Assembly: GCA_002722995.1 (NCBI GenBank)
Contig: PBNF01000032.1
Span: 1-47,277, forward strand
Length of the DNA stretch: 47,277 bases
Source of the DNA: Legionellales bacterium
GTDB taxonomy: Bacteria > Pseudomonadota > Gammaproteobacteria > Comchoanobacterales > Comchoanobacteraceae
Direction of reading: 5' to 3'
A model generated the notes under the pieces. That model worked only from the letters and a program-made list of their open reading frames with translations, did no database searches and was not told where the DNA came from. This document shows positions 19,451 through 27,573 of the stretch, one piece after another (the stretch's first letter is position 1; every line of letters starts with the position of its first letter). The position numbers and the translations under genes were made by a program.

Positions 19451-19485
19451 GGGGCGATTCCAAGTGTGAAGCGTCTCAAAACTGC

Positions 19486-19647
19486 GTTGATGTCGAGCAC
19501 CTAGATGCTGAATCCTAAGAGACAAGTGGGTATCTAAGGTGCGGCTTCAGCCTCTCCTGACAAGAGGATATGGACAACGGCTGCACACAAGTTCAACCCC
19601 GGGTATTGAGTATCGATTCTAAGAGTAAGAGTGCATCGACCATCAAC
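19486..19647 (-). ncRNA. ssrS: 6S RNA (ssrS), predicted
   Basis: The zapA to ygfA gap is the canonical place of 6S RNA, which binds sigma70 RNA polymerase. On the minus strand GTTGATGGTCGATGCAC (19647-19631) pairs with GTGCTCGACATCAAC (19500-19486), closing a rod of ~160 nt. Inside, GTGTGCAGCC pairs with GGCT..GCCGCAC, and TCCT..AGGA closes the tip, with an unpaired middle as in the promoter-mimic bubble. Ends are approximate. Identification rests on synteny and pairing, not on a covariance search. Confidence 0.8.
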
Positions 19648-19658
19648 ACAGTAATTCA

Positions 19659-19664
19659 AGTATA
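19659..19664 (-). promoter_or_regulatory. -10 hexamer for 6S RNA
   Basis: TATACT on the minus strand, 7-9 bp before the predicted 5' end near 19650. A -35 hexamer inside the zapA 3' end is weak. Confidence 0.45.
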
Positions 19665-19680
19665 GCTGATTTAAATAAGG

Positions 19681-19986
19681 TTATGCTACAGATTTTAGTA
19701 TTTTTTCTTCTAATGATACAATGAAGGCAGTTAAGTCTTCTACTTGCGTTGAGTTATGACGTCTGGATTCTATCAGTTCATGCGCTAAATTGAGCGCTGT
19801 CATGATTGCAGTACGTTCTAAGCTCACCATTTTTTGATGTGTTTTAATTTCTCGCATTTTCTCATCAACGAGTTTTGCTGAAGTGTTGAGTGCTTGAATT
19901 TGATCTGAGGGACACTTTATATTTAGAGTATGTCCATAAATTTCAACAGATGTATATTGATCCTCAAGGGTCTCTGGTGTGTTCAT
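19681..19986 (-). CDS. zapA: Cell division protein ZapA
   Basis: 101 aa. Binds FtsZ and promotes Z-ring bundling. It has the N-terminal ZapA fold (VEIYGHTLNIKCP.., residues ~13-24), the TAIMTALNLAHEL core (~59-71) and a C-terminal coiled coil for tetramerisation. It overlaps the upstream coiled-coil gene by 4 nt. Confidence 0.93.
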   Translation of the reverse strand: MNTPETLEDQYTSVEIYGHTLNIKCPSDQIQALNTSAKLVDEKMREIKTHQKMVSLERTAIMTALNLAHELIESRRHNSTQVEDLTAFIVSLEEKILKSVA

Positions 19987-20204
19987 TGGAGTTCCTCTTT
20001 GAGTTGTTGGATAATGCGTTTAATATGTAATGTTGCACTTCTATTTTTTTCAACTAAAGCAGCTCGAGCTTGAGACAGTTCTGCCATGCGGTGTTTAAGA
20101 AATGCATTTTCTTGTTTTAAGAGCACTGTTTGATCTAATAGATGATCAAGCATCAATGTGATGTTTTTGAGACGATCTTGAGTTGGAAGGGGCTGATGTT
20201 CCAT
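19983..20204 (-). CDS. Small coiled-coil protein, ZapB-like (TIGR02449 type)
   Basis: 73 aa, almost entirely predicted coiled coil: LLDQTVLLKQENAFLKHRM followed by a second heptad stretch. Small proteins of this kind sit directly upstream of zapA in many gammaproteobacteria and are assigned to the ZapB/TIGR02449 group linked to FtsZ-ring assembly. ATGA overlap with zapA indicates coupled expression. The functional equivalence to E. coli ZapB is inferred from position and coiled coil only. Confidence 0.85.
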   Translation of the reverse strand: MEHQPLPTQDRLKNITLMLDHLLDQTVLLKQENAFLKHRMAELSQARAALVEKNRSATLHIKRIIQQLKEELQ

Positions 20205-20421
20205 GGGCTGACTCCAAGTAATGCCGAATAACTTAAGCTCAAATTCCCTGAGCTAATTTTAAAGTAGCATAAATCGCATGAAGTGTTAGGTCAATCTTTC
20301 TTTCTTATATGAATGCGCTAAATTTGATTAAATTATATTGAACATCAAAGGCTATATTGAATATTAAGTCGGTCATCTATTTTATATTTTGTGTAGAATC
20401 AATTAGTAAAGTTGATCAAAT

Positions 20422-20616
20422 TTGTTATTTGAAGATGATGATAATCCCTCCCAGAACCTTTTTTATTCTGAAGTTGATTCCTCCCAGAACCTTACTTCCA
20501 ATCAAATACCGCCTGTTCATCTAAGGGCTACATCATTAGGTTCTCCTAATCAATCTGAAAAAGAGCGATCATCAGGATCTTCTGATTTGCCTGTTACACC
20601 ATCAGTAGAGCTTTGA
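20422..20616 (+). CDS. Doubtful small Ser/Asn-rich ORF
   Basis: 64 codons from TTG 20422 with no clear ribosome site. It begins with an acidic EDDD and is rich in Ser, Asn, Gln and Pro. A 10-bp direct repeat (CCAGAACCTT) produces two SQNL units. It resembles the disordered tails of the unknown membrane proteins here, so it may be a remnant of such a gene rather than a functional one. Confidence 0.25.
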   Translation: MLFEDDDNPSQNLFYSEVDSSQNLTSNQIPPVHLRATSLGSPNQSEKERSSGSSDLPVTPSVEL

Positions 20617-20949
20617 GTCGTGAATAACAATTTTCTCATGAATAGGTTAATGAGTTCAATCAATGAGCTTTAAGGTTTAGCAGTGCTTAAAACTTTTGAG
20701 TGCTGTGTGCTCCAATATGGTTTTGTAATGCGTTGCTATGAGTCTTTTATCGTGGTGTTCATGAATCTATCTCAGTTGTCTTAATCAAAGTGTAACCGAT
20801 CTCTTTTTTAGTTTGTTCTCTTCCTCATTTTTTAGCTGGAGCATGAGATTGTTTCGGCTGGAGCTTTAGTTCACACGTTTAAATACACCGGATTTGGCAG
20901 TGAGCATGAATTTTGATAAGAGTTGTGTCGTCGAGGGTGTTCGTTGGAT
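20617..20949. other. Intergenic, no gene seen
   Basis: About 330 bp downstream of ubiI with short frames only; no structured RNA or repeat noticed. Confidence 0.5.
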
Positions 20950-22122
20950 TCATCTATGGAGGGTAGAGCTCAATATAAAACGCTCTCCTGAAGCATAGCG
21001 CATCAATGTTGTTTTAACCCCCGGGATGGCCAATCCCAAACGACTTAAAGGACCTAACCAAGCCGGGTGTTTTGAAGCAATTTGATTGAGGTGATGTGCA
21101 AAATGCGCCATGCATTGAGCATCGGGTTTTCGATGGCGTTGATAGCGGGCCAATACACGATCATGATGCCAAATTCGACCTGCAGTACGAGCGGTTTCAA
21201 TGCAATCAATCAGCGTTTCAATATCTAAAAACCCTAAATTAGCCCCTTGCCCTAATACAGGATGAATGCTATGTGCAGCATCGCCAATGAGAACACAACC
21301 TGTACGAAAAAAGGCATCACTGATTTGTGTAGTCAGTGGGTAACTAAAGCGTGAAGTACTGAGTTGACAATGCCCAAAGGTTGATTGAGTGGCCTCAGTT
21401 AATGCTGAATTAAATTCGTGCGAGGTCATTTCAAGCATGTGTTCACATGTGTCCAGGTTTAATGACCAAATTAAAGCGGCTTGATGAGGGTCAGGTTGCG
21501 GCAATAACGCTAATGGGCCTGTGGGTAAGAAACGCTGCCAACCGCATCCATTGAGTCGTTGTTCAAGTGTGACATGAGCTACAATGGCTTTTTGATGAGT
21601 GGCTTGCTCTAAGAGGGTACAGTGAAGTTGATGCCTCAGCCAAGAGTTTCTGCCATCTGCTCCAATGACCAATGGGGCTTGAAGGGTTTGATTGTCAGAT
21701 AATGTGAGTGTGATCGGAGTAGTGGTGCGGTCGATCTGCTCAGCAGATACGTGGGTATAACATTGAATATTTGAATGTGTTTGAGCGGTAGTCCATAGCG
21801 CATAGGTCAGCTCTGAAACGGAAATGATCAGGCTTAGATAGGGTTGATAACACGTAGCTGCTTCGAAAGACCAATCAATTCGATGATAAGGGTCTGTGAT
21901 TGATAAATGTGTCATGGCAGCAGGCGTGATTTGATCCCAAATATGGCACTGTTTTAAAAGCTTAATCGCATGGGGGTTGAGTGCATGAACCATTGGGTTG
22001 TCTGGATTTTCATTGGGTAGACGGGGTGCAATTAAGGCAACACTGTAATTAAGGTCTGCTAATAAAATTGCAGTACTCAGCCCCATCACGCCACTTCCAC
22101 AGATGATGACATCAAAGCTCAT
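20950..22122 (-). CDS. ubiI: Ubiquinone-biosynthesis FAD hydroxylase, UbiI/VisC type
   Basis: 390 aa. FAD-dependent aromatic-ring hydroxylase of ubiquinone synthesis. Dinucleotide motif GSGVMGLSTA (9-18), the GADGRNSWLR motif (~153-162) and the GDAAHSIHPVLGQGANLG flavin-ribityl motif are intact. It follows ubiH with a 4-nt overlap, the same order as E. coli pepP-ubiH-ubiI, which supports assignment as the C5 hydroxylase. Exact ring position is inferred from synteny. Confidence 0.9.
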   Translation of the reverse strand: MSFDVIICGSGVMGLSTAILLADLNYSVALIAPRLPNENPDNPMVHALNPHAIKLLKQCHIWDQITPAAMTHLSITDPYHRIDWSFEAATCYQPYLSLIISVSELTYALWTTAQTHSNIQCYTHVSAEQIDRTTTPITLTLSDNQTLQAPLVIGADGRNSWLRHQLHCTLLEQATHQKAIVAHVTLEQRLNGCGWQRFLPTGPLALLPQPDPHQAALIWSLNLDTCEHMLEMTSHEFNSALTEATQSTFGHCQLSTSRFSYPLTTQISDAFFRTGCVLIGDAAHSIHPVLGQGANLGFLDIETLIDCIETARTAGRIWHHDRVLARYQRHRKPDAQCMAHFAHHLNQIASKHPAWLGPLSRLGLAIPGVKTTLMRYASGERFILSSTLHR

Positions 22123-23324
22123 GATAAGCTCTCCAAAGCTTTCTTCCAGCTCGCTAAAGTTTGTCCTTTCAGTAAATCATGATAAGGGGGCATTAAACCT
22201 AAGGCGCTTTGAATGCGTGAACGTGTTAACGTGGGGTGATGATGGATGAGCGAGAGTCCAAGGCTTGTCAATGGGCCGATTCGATGTGCCCAGCGGTGAG
22301 ATTGAAATGCAGCCAAGCTGAAGGCATAGGTTTGATCAATGTCAGGTTTACGAGCTTGCATGACTTGATTCAACCCCATGCGTAAACTATTGCCTTCTAA
22401 TCGGCGTTGAACACAATGTGATAAGAAATGTGCACAATCTCGAATCCCTAAATTGAACCCTTGTGCTGCAACAGGCGGCAGTGTTTGTGCTGCATTCCCG
22501 ATTAAAATAACACCTTCGGGCAGTCGGCCAGTTGTGATTTGTGCTGTGACAGGATAGCACGCTGTATAAGGGCTACGCGTTTGATCAGGTGTCAGTCGAT
22601 GTCCTGCAATAGATTGCATCATACGTGCACGTGTACGGTGATTACGCAGTCGTTCAATGGTATTGGATGTACTGGTCCAAATCAGTGTTCCATTGGATGC
22701 TGAAATAGGCACATAGGCTAAGGAGCCTAGAGCGCTGTTGCGAATCCAAGTGTTAGGGCCTGCGCCTTCAATAGGAATAATTAAGGCTGCAGCATCATTT
22801 AGATCTGTTTGAAGGGTGGCTTGGCATTGACTGCGAACCCATGAGTGTGTGCCATCTACGCCAACAACCAAAGTGGCATTTATATCTATAGGGCCTTTTT
22901 CGTGGGTAACAGATAGGTGGTGAGTGTGTTCGCCCAATGATAACTGTTGTGGACACGCTGAGCAGTAAGTGTGAGGTAAATCCATCACAGATAAGCAGTG
23001 CTCCATCCAATCGTGTGCAGACATCACTTGGCCTAAATACGGAATATGATAGTTTGAAGCTTTTAACTCAACAGCACCCCAAAACCCTTTGAAAGAATAG
23101 TTTAATGTTTCAATGGGCCAAGTATTAAGTTCACGTGAATATAAGCCAAGTTGTTTTAAAATTTGACAGCTACCATAGGATAAAACCAGTGCGCGTTGAT
23201 CTGTTTTTCGATGTAGTTCAGGTTTTGATTCTAACAATACACAAGAAAAACCTAAAGCGTTTAAGGTATGTGCCGACATCAAGCCGCATAGCCCACCGCC
23301 GACTAAGCATACATCAACTTTCAT
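22119..23324 (-). CDS. ubiH: 2-octaprenyl-6-methoxyphenol hydroxylase UbiH
   Basis: 401 aa. FAD monooxygenase of ubiquinone synthesis. [10 protein letters not shown] (8-17) binds [14 protein letters not shown] is the second flavin motif, and [18 protein letters not shown] carries Gly-Asn in place of the usual Gly-Asp, a hallmark of UbiH. It overlaps pepP upstream and ubiI downstream by ATGA, so pepP-ubiH-ubiI is one co-translated operon. Confidence 0.93.
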   Translation of the reverse strand: MKVDVCLVGGGLCGLMSAHTLNALGFSCVLLESKPELHRKTDQRALVLSYGSCQILKQLGLYSRELNTWPIETLNYSFKGFWGAVELKASNYHIPYLGQVMSAHDWMEHCLSVMDLPHTYCSACPQQLSLGEHTHHLSVTHEKGPIDINATLVVGVDGTHSWVRSQCQATLQTDLNDAAALIIPIEGAGPNTWIRNSALGSLAYVPISASNGTLIWTSTSNTIERLRNHRTRARMMQSIAGHRLTPDQTRSPYTACYPVTAQITTGRLPEGVILIGNAAQTLPPVAAQGFNLGIRDCAHFLSHCVQRRLEGNSLRMGLNQVMQARKPDIDQTYAFSLAAFQSHRWAHRIGPLTSLGLSLIHHHPTLTRSRIQSALGLMPPYHDLLKGQTLASWKKALESLS

Positions 23325-24600
23325 GACTGCATCATCGCTTCAATGGCTTCAATGGTTTTAGGTGCAGTATGGCTTAAGACTTCACAGCCTGAAGGTGTAA
23401 CATACACGTCATCTTCAATACGAACCCCAATGCCTCGCCATTGTTGAGCAATGAGATCATCATCGGCTTTAAAGTAAAGGCCTGGCTCAATAGTGACCAT
23501 ATAGCCAGCTTGGAAGGGTTGTGTATTTGCGTTTTTAGAGGTCACATCATGGACATCTAAGCCTAAATGATGACCCAGGCGATGCGGATAAAATCGTCGC
23601 AAAGATTGATGCTCCCGTAGCGTGTCGATAGATCCTTTAAAATACCTAAGTCCAATAAACCTTCAATTAAAATCTGTTGTGTGAGAGATTCTAGTTCATC
23701 CCAAGTGACGCCGGGACGAATGGCATCAATCGCCGCGGTTTGAGCAGAGAGCACTAATGAATAGATTTGACGTTGTTCAGTTGAAAAGGTCCCATTGATT
23801 GGGAATGTACGTGTAATATCAGCCGCATAACCTTGATATTCCATTCCAGCATCTAACAAGACTAAAGCCCCTTCTTCGATAAACGCTTGATTGTCTGTGT
23901 AATGCAAAACACAAGCATGTGCTCCTCCTGCTGCAATTGTTGGGTAAGCTAAAGCAGTGCCACCTTGTGTACGACCTGTTGCAAAGAATGTACCTTCAAT
24001 TTGAGCTTCTGTCCAATTAGATTGACAGTGTTGCATGACTTGCTGATGTGCCTGTGCTGACAGTGAAGCTGCTTGCTTCATTCGGTTATAGGCTAATTCA
24101 TCTTTAAGCATTCTAAAAGGTGCTAATAATGTATCGAGGGTGTGATGATTGCCTTGAAAGGTCGGATAGATTTTTTTAAAAGCGTCAACTGCAGAAGTGT
24201 TGATTAAAAACACATCAGTGGTGTGTTGTAATTGTTGATGAAGGCGTGCAGGCCAATCATCTAAAGCAATGCTTTCTTCAACACCATACTGCTCACATGC
24301 GGACGTTGGAGTGGTCCATTCACCGGTCCACTGTGCCATGCTAGGGTCTGCTGTACGACAGGCCATGACGCGATGTAACCGGCCTTGTTCAAGGTATATT
24401 AAATAGCGTGTATGAGGTTCAGGGCAATCTGTTAAATACAACATATTACTGTATTGACGATAGGGATAATGCACATCACCATTGCGAATCAATTCGGGTG
24501 CAGCTTCTAGGATAATAAGGCTATGTGCGCCAATCACATCAAAGAGTTTGCGGCAACGTGCAGATAAACACATGCGCTCAGAGTGGTTGGGTCGATACAT
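23321..24600 (-). pseudogene. pepP: Xaa-Pro aminopeptidase P, interrupted by a -1 frameshift
   Basis: M24 metallopeptidase that removes an N-terminal residue before proline. Frame 1 (24600-23563) reads correctly up to codon 322, then loses homology. The -1 frame (from 23635 to 23321) continues correctly with [23 protein letters not shown] and the rest. Joined, they give 426 aa, near the family's ~440. Of the five metal ligands, the two Asp (LLDAG, AADITRT) lie before the break; His of LGHH and the Glu of TIEPG and RIEDD lie after it. The shift falls on TTTAAAG, a canonical slippery heptamer in phase (T TTA AAG). It may therefore be a decayed gene, an assembly error, or programmed frameshifting. 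Confidence 0.9.
23635..23641 (-). promoter_or_regulatory. T TTA AAG slippery heptamer in pepP
   Basis: Read in the pepP zero frame as TTA (codon 321) and AAG (codon 322). A -1 slip makes GGA at 23635-23633 the next codon and restores the family sequence to the natural stop. No strong downstream hairpin or upstream Shine-Dalgarno stimulator was obvious. Confidence 0.5.
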
Positions 24601-24916
24601 ACGAGGATCCTTGCTTTCATTTCATCAGTTCATCGATTAGTTTAACGTGAAATGAACAGCGCTTAAAGTGATTTTCAGGGACAACGCATCTGAAATATGA
24701 CGGCCTATTCATAGATGATCGGAATAATGATCAAAATGGGAGATGCCTTCTTGATCTGATTGTTGTGATTGGAGTGTTACGATCAGTTTCAGATCGGTTT
24801 GATTGTTTTGATTCAAATTTAGATTGAGCAGAAAACTTTTGAAGCGAAAGATGAATAAATTGTTGATTTTATTTTGTTTTTTTGGTATTTTTTAATAAAA
24901 ATATAAGGAAAACATT
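24601..24916. other. Divergent intergenic region
   Basis: 316 bp between pepP (-) and an unknown gene (+). A/T-rich just before 24917, but no convincing -35/-10 pair and no 11-bp-spaced TTAA repeats. Confidence 0.5.
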
Positions 24917-25627
24917 ATGAACGACATTCAATCTTCAGATTTAAAAACGAAGTTGACAGAATTGCACGAAGCGTTGAGCCGTGTCGATCAAAATAATGAG
25001 GATGGTATTTTTAACTGTGTTAACACTGATGATAGGAATCTAAAGGATCTATTTGCAACATTCAATTTATTTGTGGAACACAGAACATTTATAAAAGGTA
25101 TAAAGGATAGTGGACGCCAAAGAGTAAGATTTAATAACCGTTTTGATCATTGTGGATTAAAAGAAGAGTTTAAGATAGCGGTAAAGATAGTGAAAATATT
25201 GTGTGAGCAGAAGAACGATCCACCAACTAATATAGATGATCTGGTCAATACAGGTTATCAAAGTAAAGTGTATCCTAAAAAATATGGTGCTAATATTTGT
25301 TTGAACATAGCTGCCTTTACGTTTATGCCCTCGATAGCGATACTGCACGGACTGACTGTAGAACGAGCTGTACAGATACCATCTCTGATGATGGTAATTA
25401 TGATCGCTACATCGGTCGCTCTGGTATCTATACTGTGTTATTTTAGCTTGAATTATTTAATTGATCTTGATGCTGCAGCATTAAAAGGATTAGAAAGGTA
25501 TTATCAGCGTTCGGTAGAAGAACTTGCTGCTCTCCCTTCACAATTGGGGCAACAAGATGGTGTCCCTTCACCAGCTCTACATTCGATGGGTGATGGAGTC
25601 AAAATTGAGAAAAAATTAAAGCTCTAA
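24917..25627 (+). CDS. Unrecognised protein with a membrane hairpin and polar tail
   Basis: 236 aa; AAGGAAAA precedes ATG 24917. Residues 1-120 are polar and helical, with an early coiled-coil-like LKTKLTELHEALSRV. Two hydrophobic segments (~124-144 and ~154-178) form a hairpin. A short amphipathic helix (LKGLERYYQRSVEEL) and a disordered tail follow. This order resembles the 2063 and 38434 genes, though no clear sequence identity is seen. It sits next to dead insertion sequences and is richer in A than its neighbours, which would fit acquisition or rapid evolution. No function assigned. Confidence 0.8.
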   Translation: MNDIQSSDLKTKLTELHEALSRVDQNNEDGIFNCVNTDDRNLKDLFATFNLFVEHRTFIKGIKDSGRQRVRFNNRFDHCGLKEEFKIAVKIVKILCEQKNDPPTNIDDLVNTGYQSKVYPKKYGANICLNIAAFTFMPSIAILHGLTVERAVQIPSLMMVIMIATSVALVSILCYFSLNYLIDLDAAALKGLERYYQRSVEELAALPSQLGQQDGVPSPALHSMGDGVKIEKKLKL

Positions 25628-25822
25628 TAAATATTGACAGTATCCTCCATTAGAAGTTACAAGGGATTTCGCTTTCTCAAAGATACCTTATTTTTTTACA
25701 AGCTCTCTTTTTATTAAAAAGCTGAGCCGTATGATTGGGCTATGATTGGTCATGACCTGATCCTTATGGGTTGACTCGCTTGCTCAGAAGTATTTGCGCA
25801 ATCAACTTGCTGAGCAAAATTT

Positions 25823-25843
25823 GGGTCTAGACTAGCATGAAGC
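25823..25843 (+). repeat. Left terminal inverted repeat of the IS
   Basis: Matches the reverse complement of 26498-26518 at 20 of 21 bases. Confidence 0.92.
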
Positions 25844-26504
25844 TATGATTTCCAAATTTTCCAGAGGATCTGGATCATATGTTTAGACTTTCTGTAGTTA
25901 AATCTAAACTCACACTCTTTGAGAGGCAAGAAGAACTTTTCATCAGTCAGTCCATTAAACTTAGCCCGCCTTCTTTTAGCGAAGCTCCAAAAGCTTTCAA
26001 TGCCGTTGACATGGCATTTTCCTCGTGCAAATTCATCCTTAGAAGGGTAGACGCGATAGTGGTCATAGCCATTGAGGATGAGGCCATCATAAGCCTTCAG
26101 TGCTTCCTTCTAGTATTTTCCCTTGTCTAATGGGCATTAGAGAGGCTTTAGAGCAATTCTCAACAATTTCCACATAAACATTGCCATCACGCTTAAGAAG
26201 TCCAAATACAGGGGGTTTAACAGCAGCACCACGACCGCGTTTACTACGAATGCGCTTGGCACCAAAATAGCTCTCGTTAAATTCAAATTCGCCTGAAAAT
26301 AATTTGTTTCCTTCTCTTACAGACGTTGCGATCTTTTGTCTGAAGAGATTGAAATAACGGTTGATTGTGTTCCGATTAATGCTTAATAGGACAGCTGTCT
26401 TTGAGGCTGTTATGTCCTCGCAAAAATACAGCATTATTTTTTTAACCTTATCATCGCTTAAATCTTTGTATATTATAGCATTCCAACATATTTTTATGCC
26501 TCAT
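25843..26504 (-). pseudogene. IS1595/ISXO2-type DDE transposase, multiply broken
   Basis: Three frame segments recover most of the protein. ATG 26504 gives MRHKNMLECYNI; a +/-1 shift near 26470 leads into KDLSDDKVKKIMLYFCEDIT. That frame carries EFEFNESYFGAKR and the GRGAAVKPPVFGLLKR core. A small deletion near 26091-26105 removes the segment that should hold the second catalytic Asp (xxTDGW motif). The last frame carries YDGLILNGYDHYRV, HVNGIESFWSFAKRR with the catalytic Asn/Glu region, and FRFNYR, ending at TAG 25843. With the central Asp lost it cannot transpose on its own. Confidence 0.85.
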
Positions 26505-26518
26505 GCTAGTCTAGACCC
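26498..26518 (-). repeat. Right terminal inverted repeat of the IS
   Basis: Inverted partner of 25823-25843; the transposase start ATG (26504) lies just inside it. Confidence 0.92.
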
Positions 26519-26805
26519 TAAATTTTTACCTAATCAAATTAATTTACCCTCTAAACAAACTACATTACGCTGGGTTTTTCAGTTAATGGAGGAAGTTAAT
26601 CTTGTCAAAATCACCCTTAATGGTATTTCGAATCGACTCATAGATGGCTTATGTGCATTTAAAAGGAAGATTATTGGGCTTTTGGGTGAGAAAGTGAGAA
26701 TATTTACATGCGATCAATCTCTTTGGAGGCTTCATCAATTGAATATGTAACATGATCAACTGTACTGGGTATAAGTTCTTCTAATTTAAAAATTTTGAGT
26801 TCTGG

Positions 26806-27573
26806 TTAGTCAGATTCAAAGGGTGTTAAGCCTAATAGGGAATCTAATCCAATCATACAGCGCTTTAAAGAGACAACTTGCTCGCAGGCCATACTGATTC
26901 CTGGAATAAAGCAACTACGATCATGACTGTCGTGTGTCAGTGTAAGGCTTTCGCCTGATTGAGCCATATAGACAGACTGTGATGCTAAACTAGACGGCAG
27001 GCGTAGTGAATGGATGGGGACTTCTCGATACTGAGCCCCTAAGCTGCCTGGATGTGTTTCTGAACTGTGATGTGGTGTGGGAGACTGTTTTCGAGCTTGA
27101 GCAATGCGATCCGCTGTAGCCAATGCTGTGCCAGACGGTGCATCTTTTTTAGCTAAATGATGCGTTTCTGTGATGGCTGCATGTGTGAAAAATTGAGCGG
27201 CTAAGCTTGCACAATGCATCATCAAACAAGCCCCTATTGAAAAATTGGGCACAATCATCGCCCCTAACTGTTTTTCAGAGCAGAGATGTTGTAAGGATTC
27301 GATGTCAAGTGCAGATAAACCACTGGTGCCCACCACAGGATGAATGCCAGCGTCAATTAATTGATGAACATGTGATAATACTGTTTGTGGTGTAGTTAAA
27401 TCTAATCCAACCATGGGTTGATGCGTTCGAATGGCTTCTTCTAAGGATTGGCCTCGCCCACAGCCGCCTGCATAGATTAATTGAGGGTTAGATTCGATGG
27501 CCTCAATCGCAATACGACCCATTTTTCCCAGATGCCCAATCACTAAAACTCGAATAGGGGTGGATATACTCAT
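26806..27573 (-). CDS. dapB: 4-hydroxy-tetrahydrodipicolinate reductase
   Basis: 255 aa. NAD(P)H-dependent step of lysine and meso-diaminopimelate (peptidoglycan) synthesis. Nucleotide loop GHLGKMGR (13-20), GTSG (82-85), and the substrate/catalytic motif HHLAKKDAPSGTA (138-150) are present. It is slightly shorter than the ~270-aa E. coli protein. It overlaps the upstream symporter gene by 4 nt (ATGA), so it is translated as its second gene. Confidence 0.95.
   Translation of the reverse strand: MSISTPIRVLVIGHLGKMGRIAIEAIESNPQLIYAGGCGRGQSLEEAIRTHQPMVGLDLTTPQTVLSHVHQLIDAGIHPVVGTSGLSALDIESLQHLCSEKQLGAMIVPNFSIGACLMMHCASLAAQFFTHAAITETHHLAKKDAPSGTALATADRIAQARKQSPTPHHSSETHPGSLGAQYREVPIHSLRLPSSLASQSVYMAQSGESLTLTHDSHDRSCFIPGISMACEQVVSLKRCMIGLDSLLGLTPFESD

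Larger units (their letters stand above)
25823..26518 (-). mobile_element. IS1595-family (IS1016-like) insertion sequence, inactive
   Basis: 696 bp bounded by terminal inverted repeats. The outer sequence GGGTCTAGACTAGCATGA is perfect at both ends and begins with the GGG typical of this group. Size fits IS1016-type elements (~700 bp). The flanking 8-mers CAAAATTT and TAAATTTT agree at 6 of 8, a plausible decayed 8-bp target duplication. The single transposase gene inside is broken. Confidence 0.88.
25770..26750 (+). pseudogene. C-terminal remnant of an IS1634/IS4-type transposase, split by another IS
   Basis: Left piece 25770-25822 reads DSLAQKYLRNQLAEQN. Right piece 26519-26750 reads PNQINLPSKQTTLRWVFQLM and on to a stop at 26750. 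Joined, they resemble the C-terminal end of IS1634-like transposases (a LRxxL segment, then PTxRWVFQ, then a RxIxxLLG segment). The N-terminal catalytic part is absent or unreadable. Open frame across the inserted element is accidental. Family assignment is from remembered pattern, so moderate. Confidence 0.55.

Noticed and set aside
25879..26130. 83-codon plus frame
   Set aside because: Mirror of the IS1595 transposase C-terminal frame on the other strand.
26361..26750. 129-codon plus frame across the IS end
   Set aside because: Its first part is antisense to the IS transposase; only the section after 26519 has transposase-like sequence.
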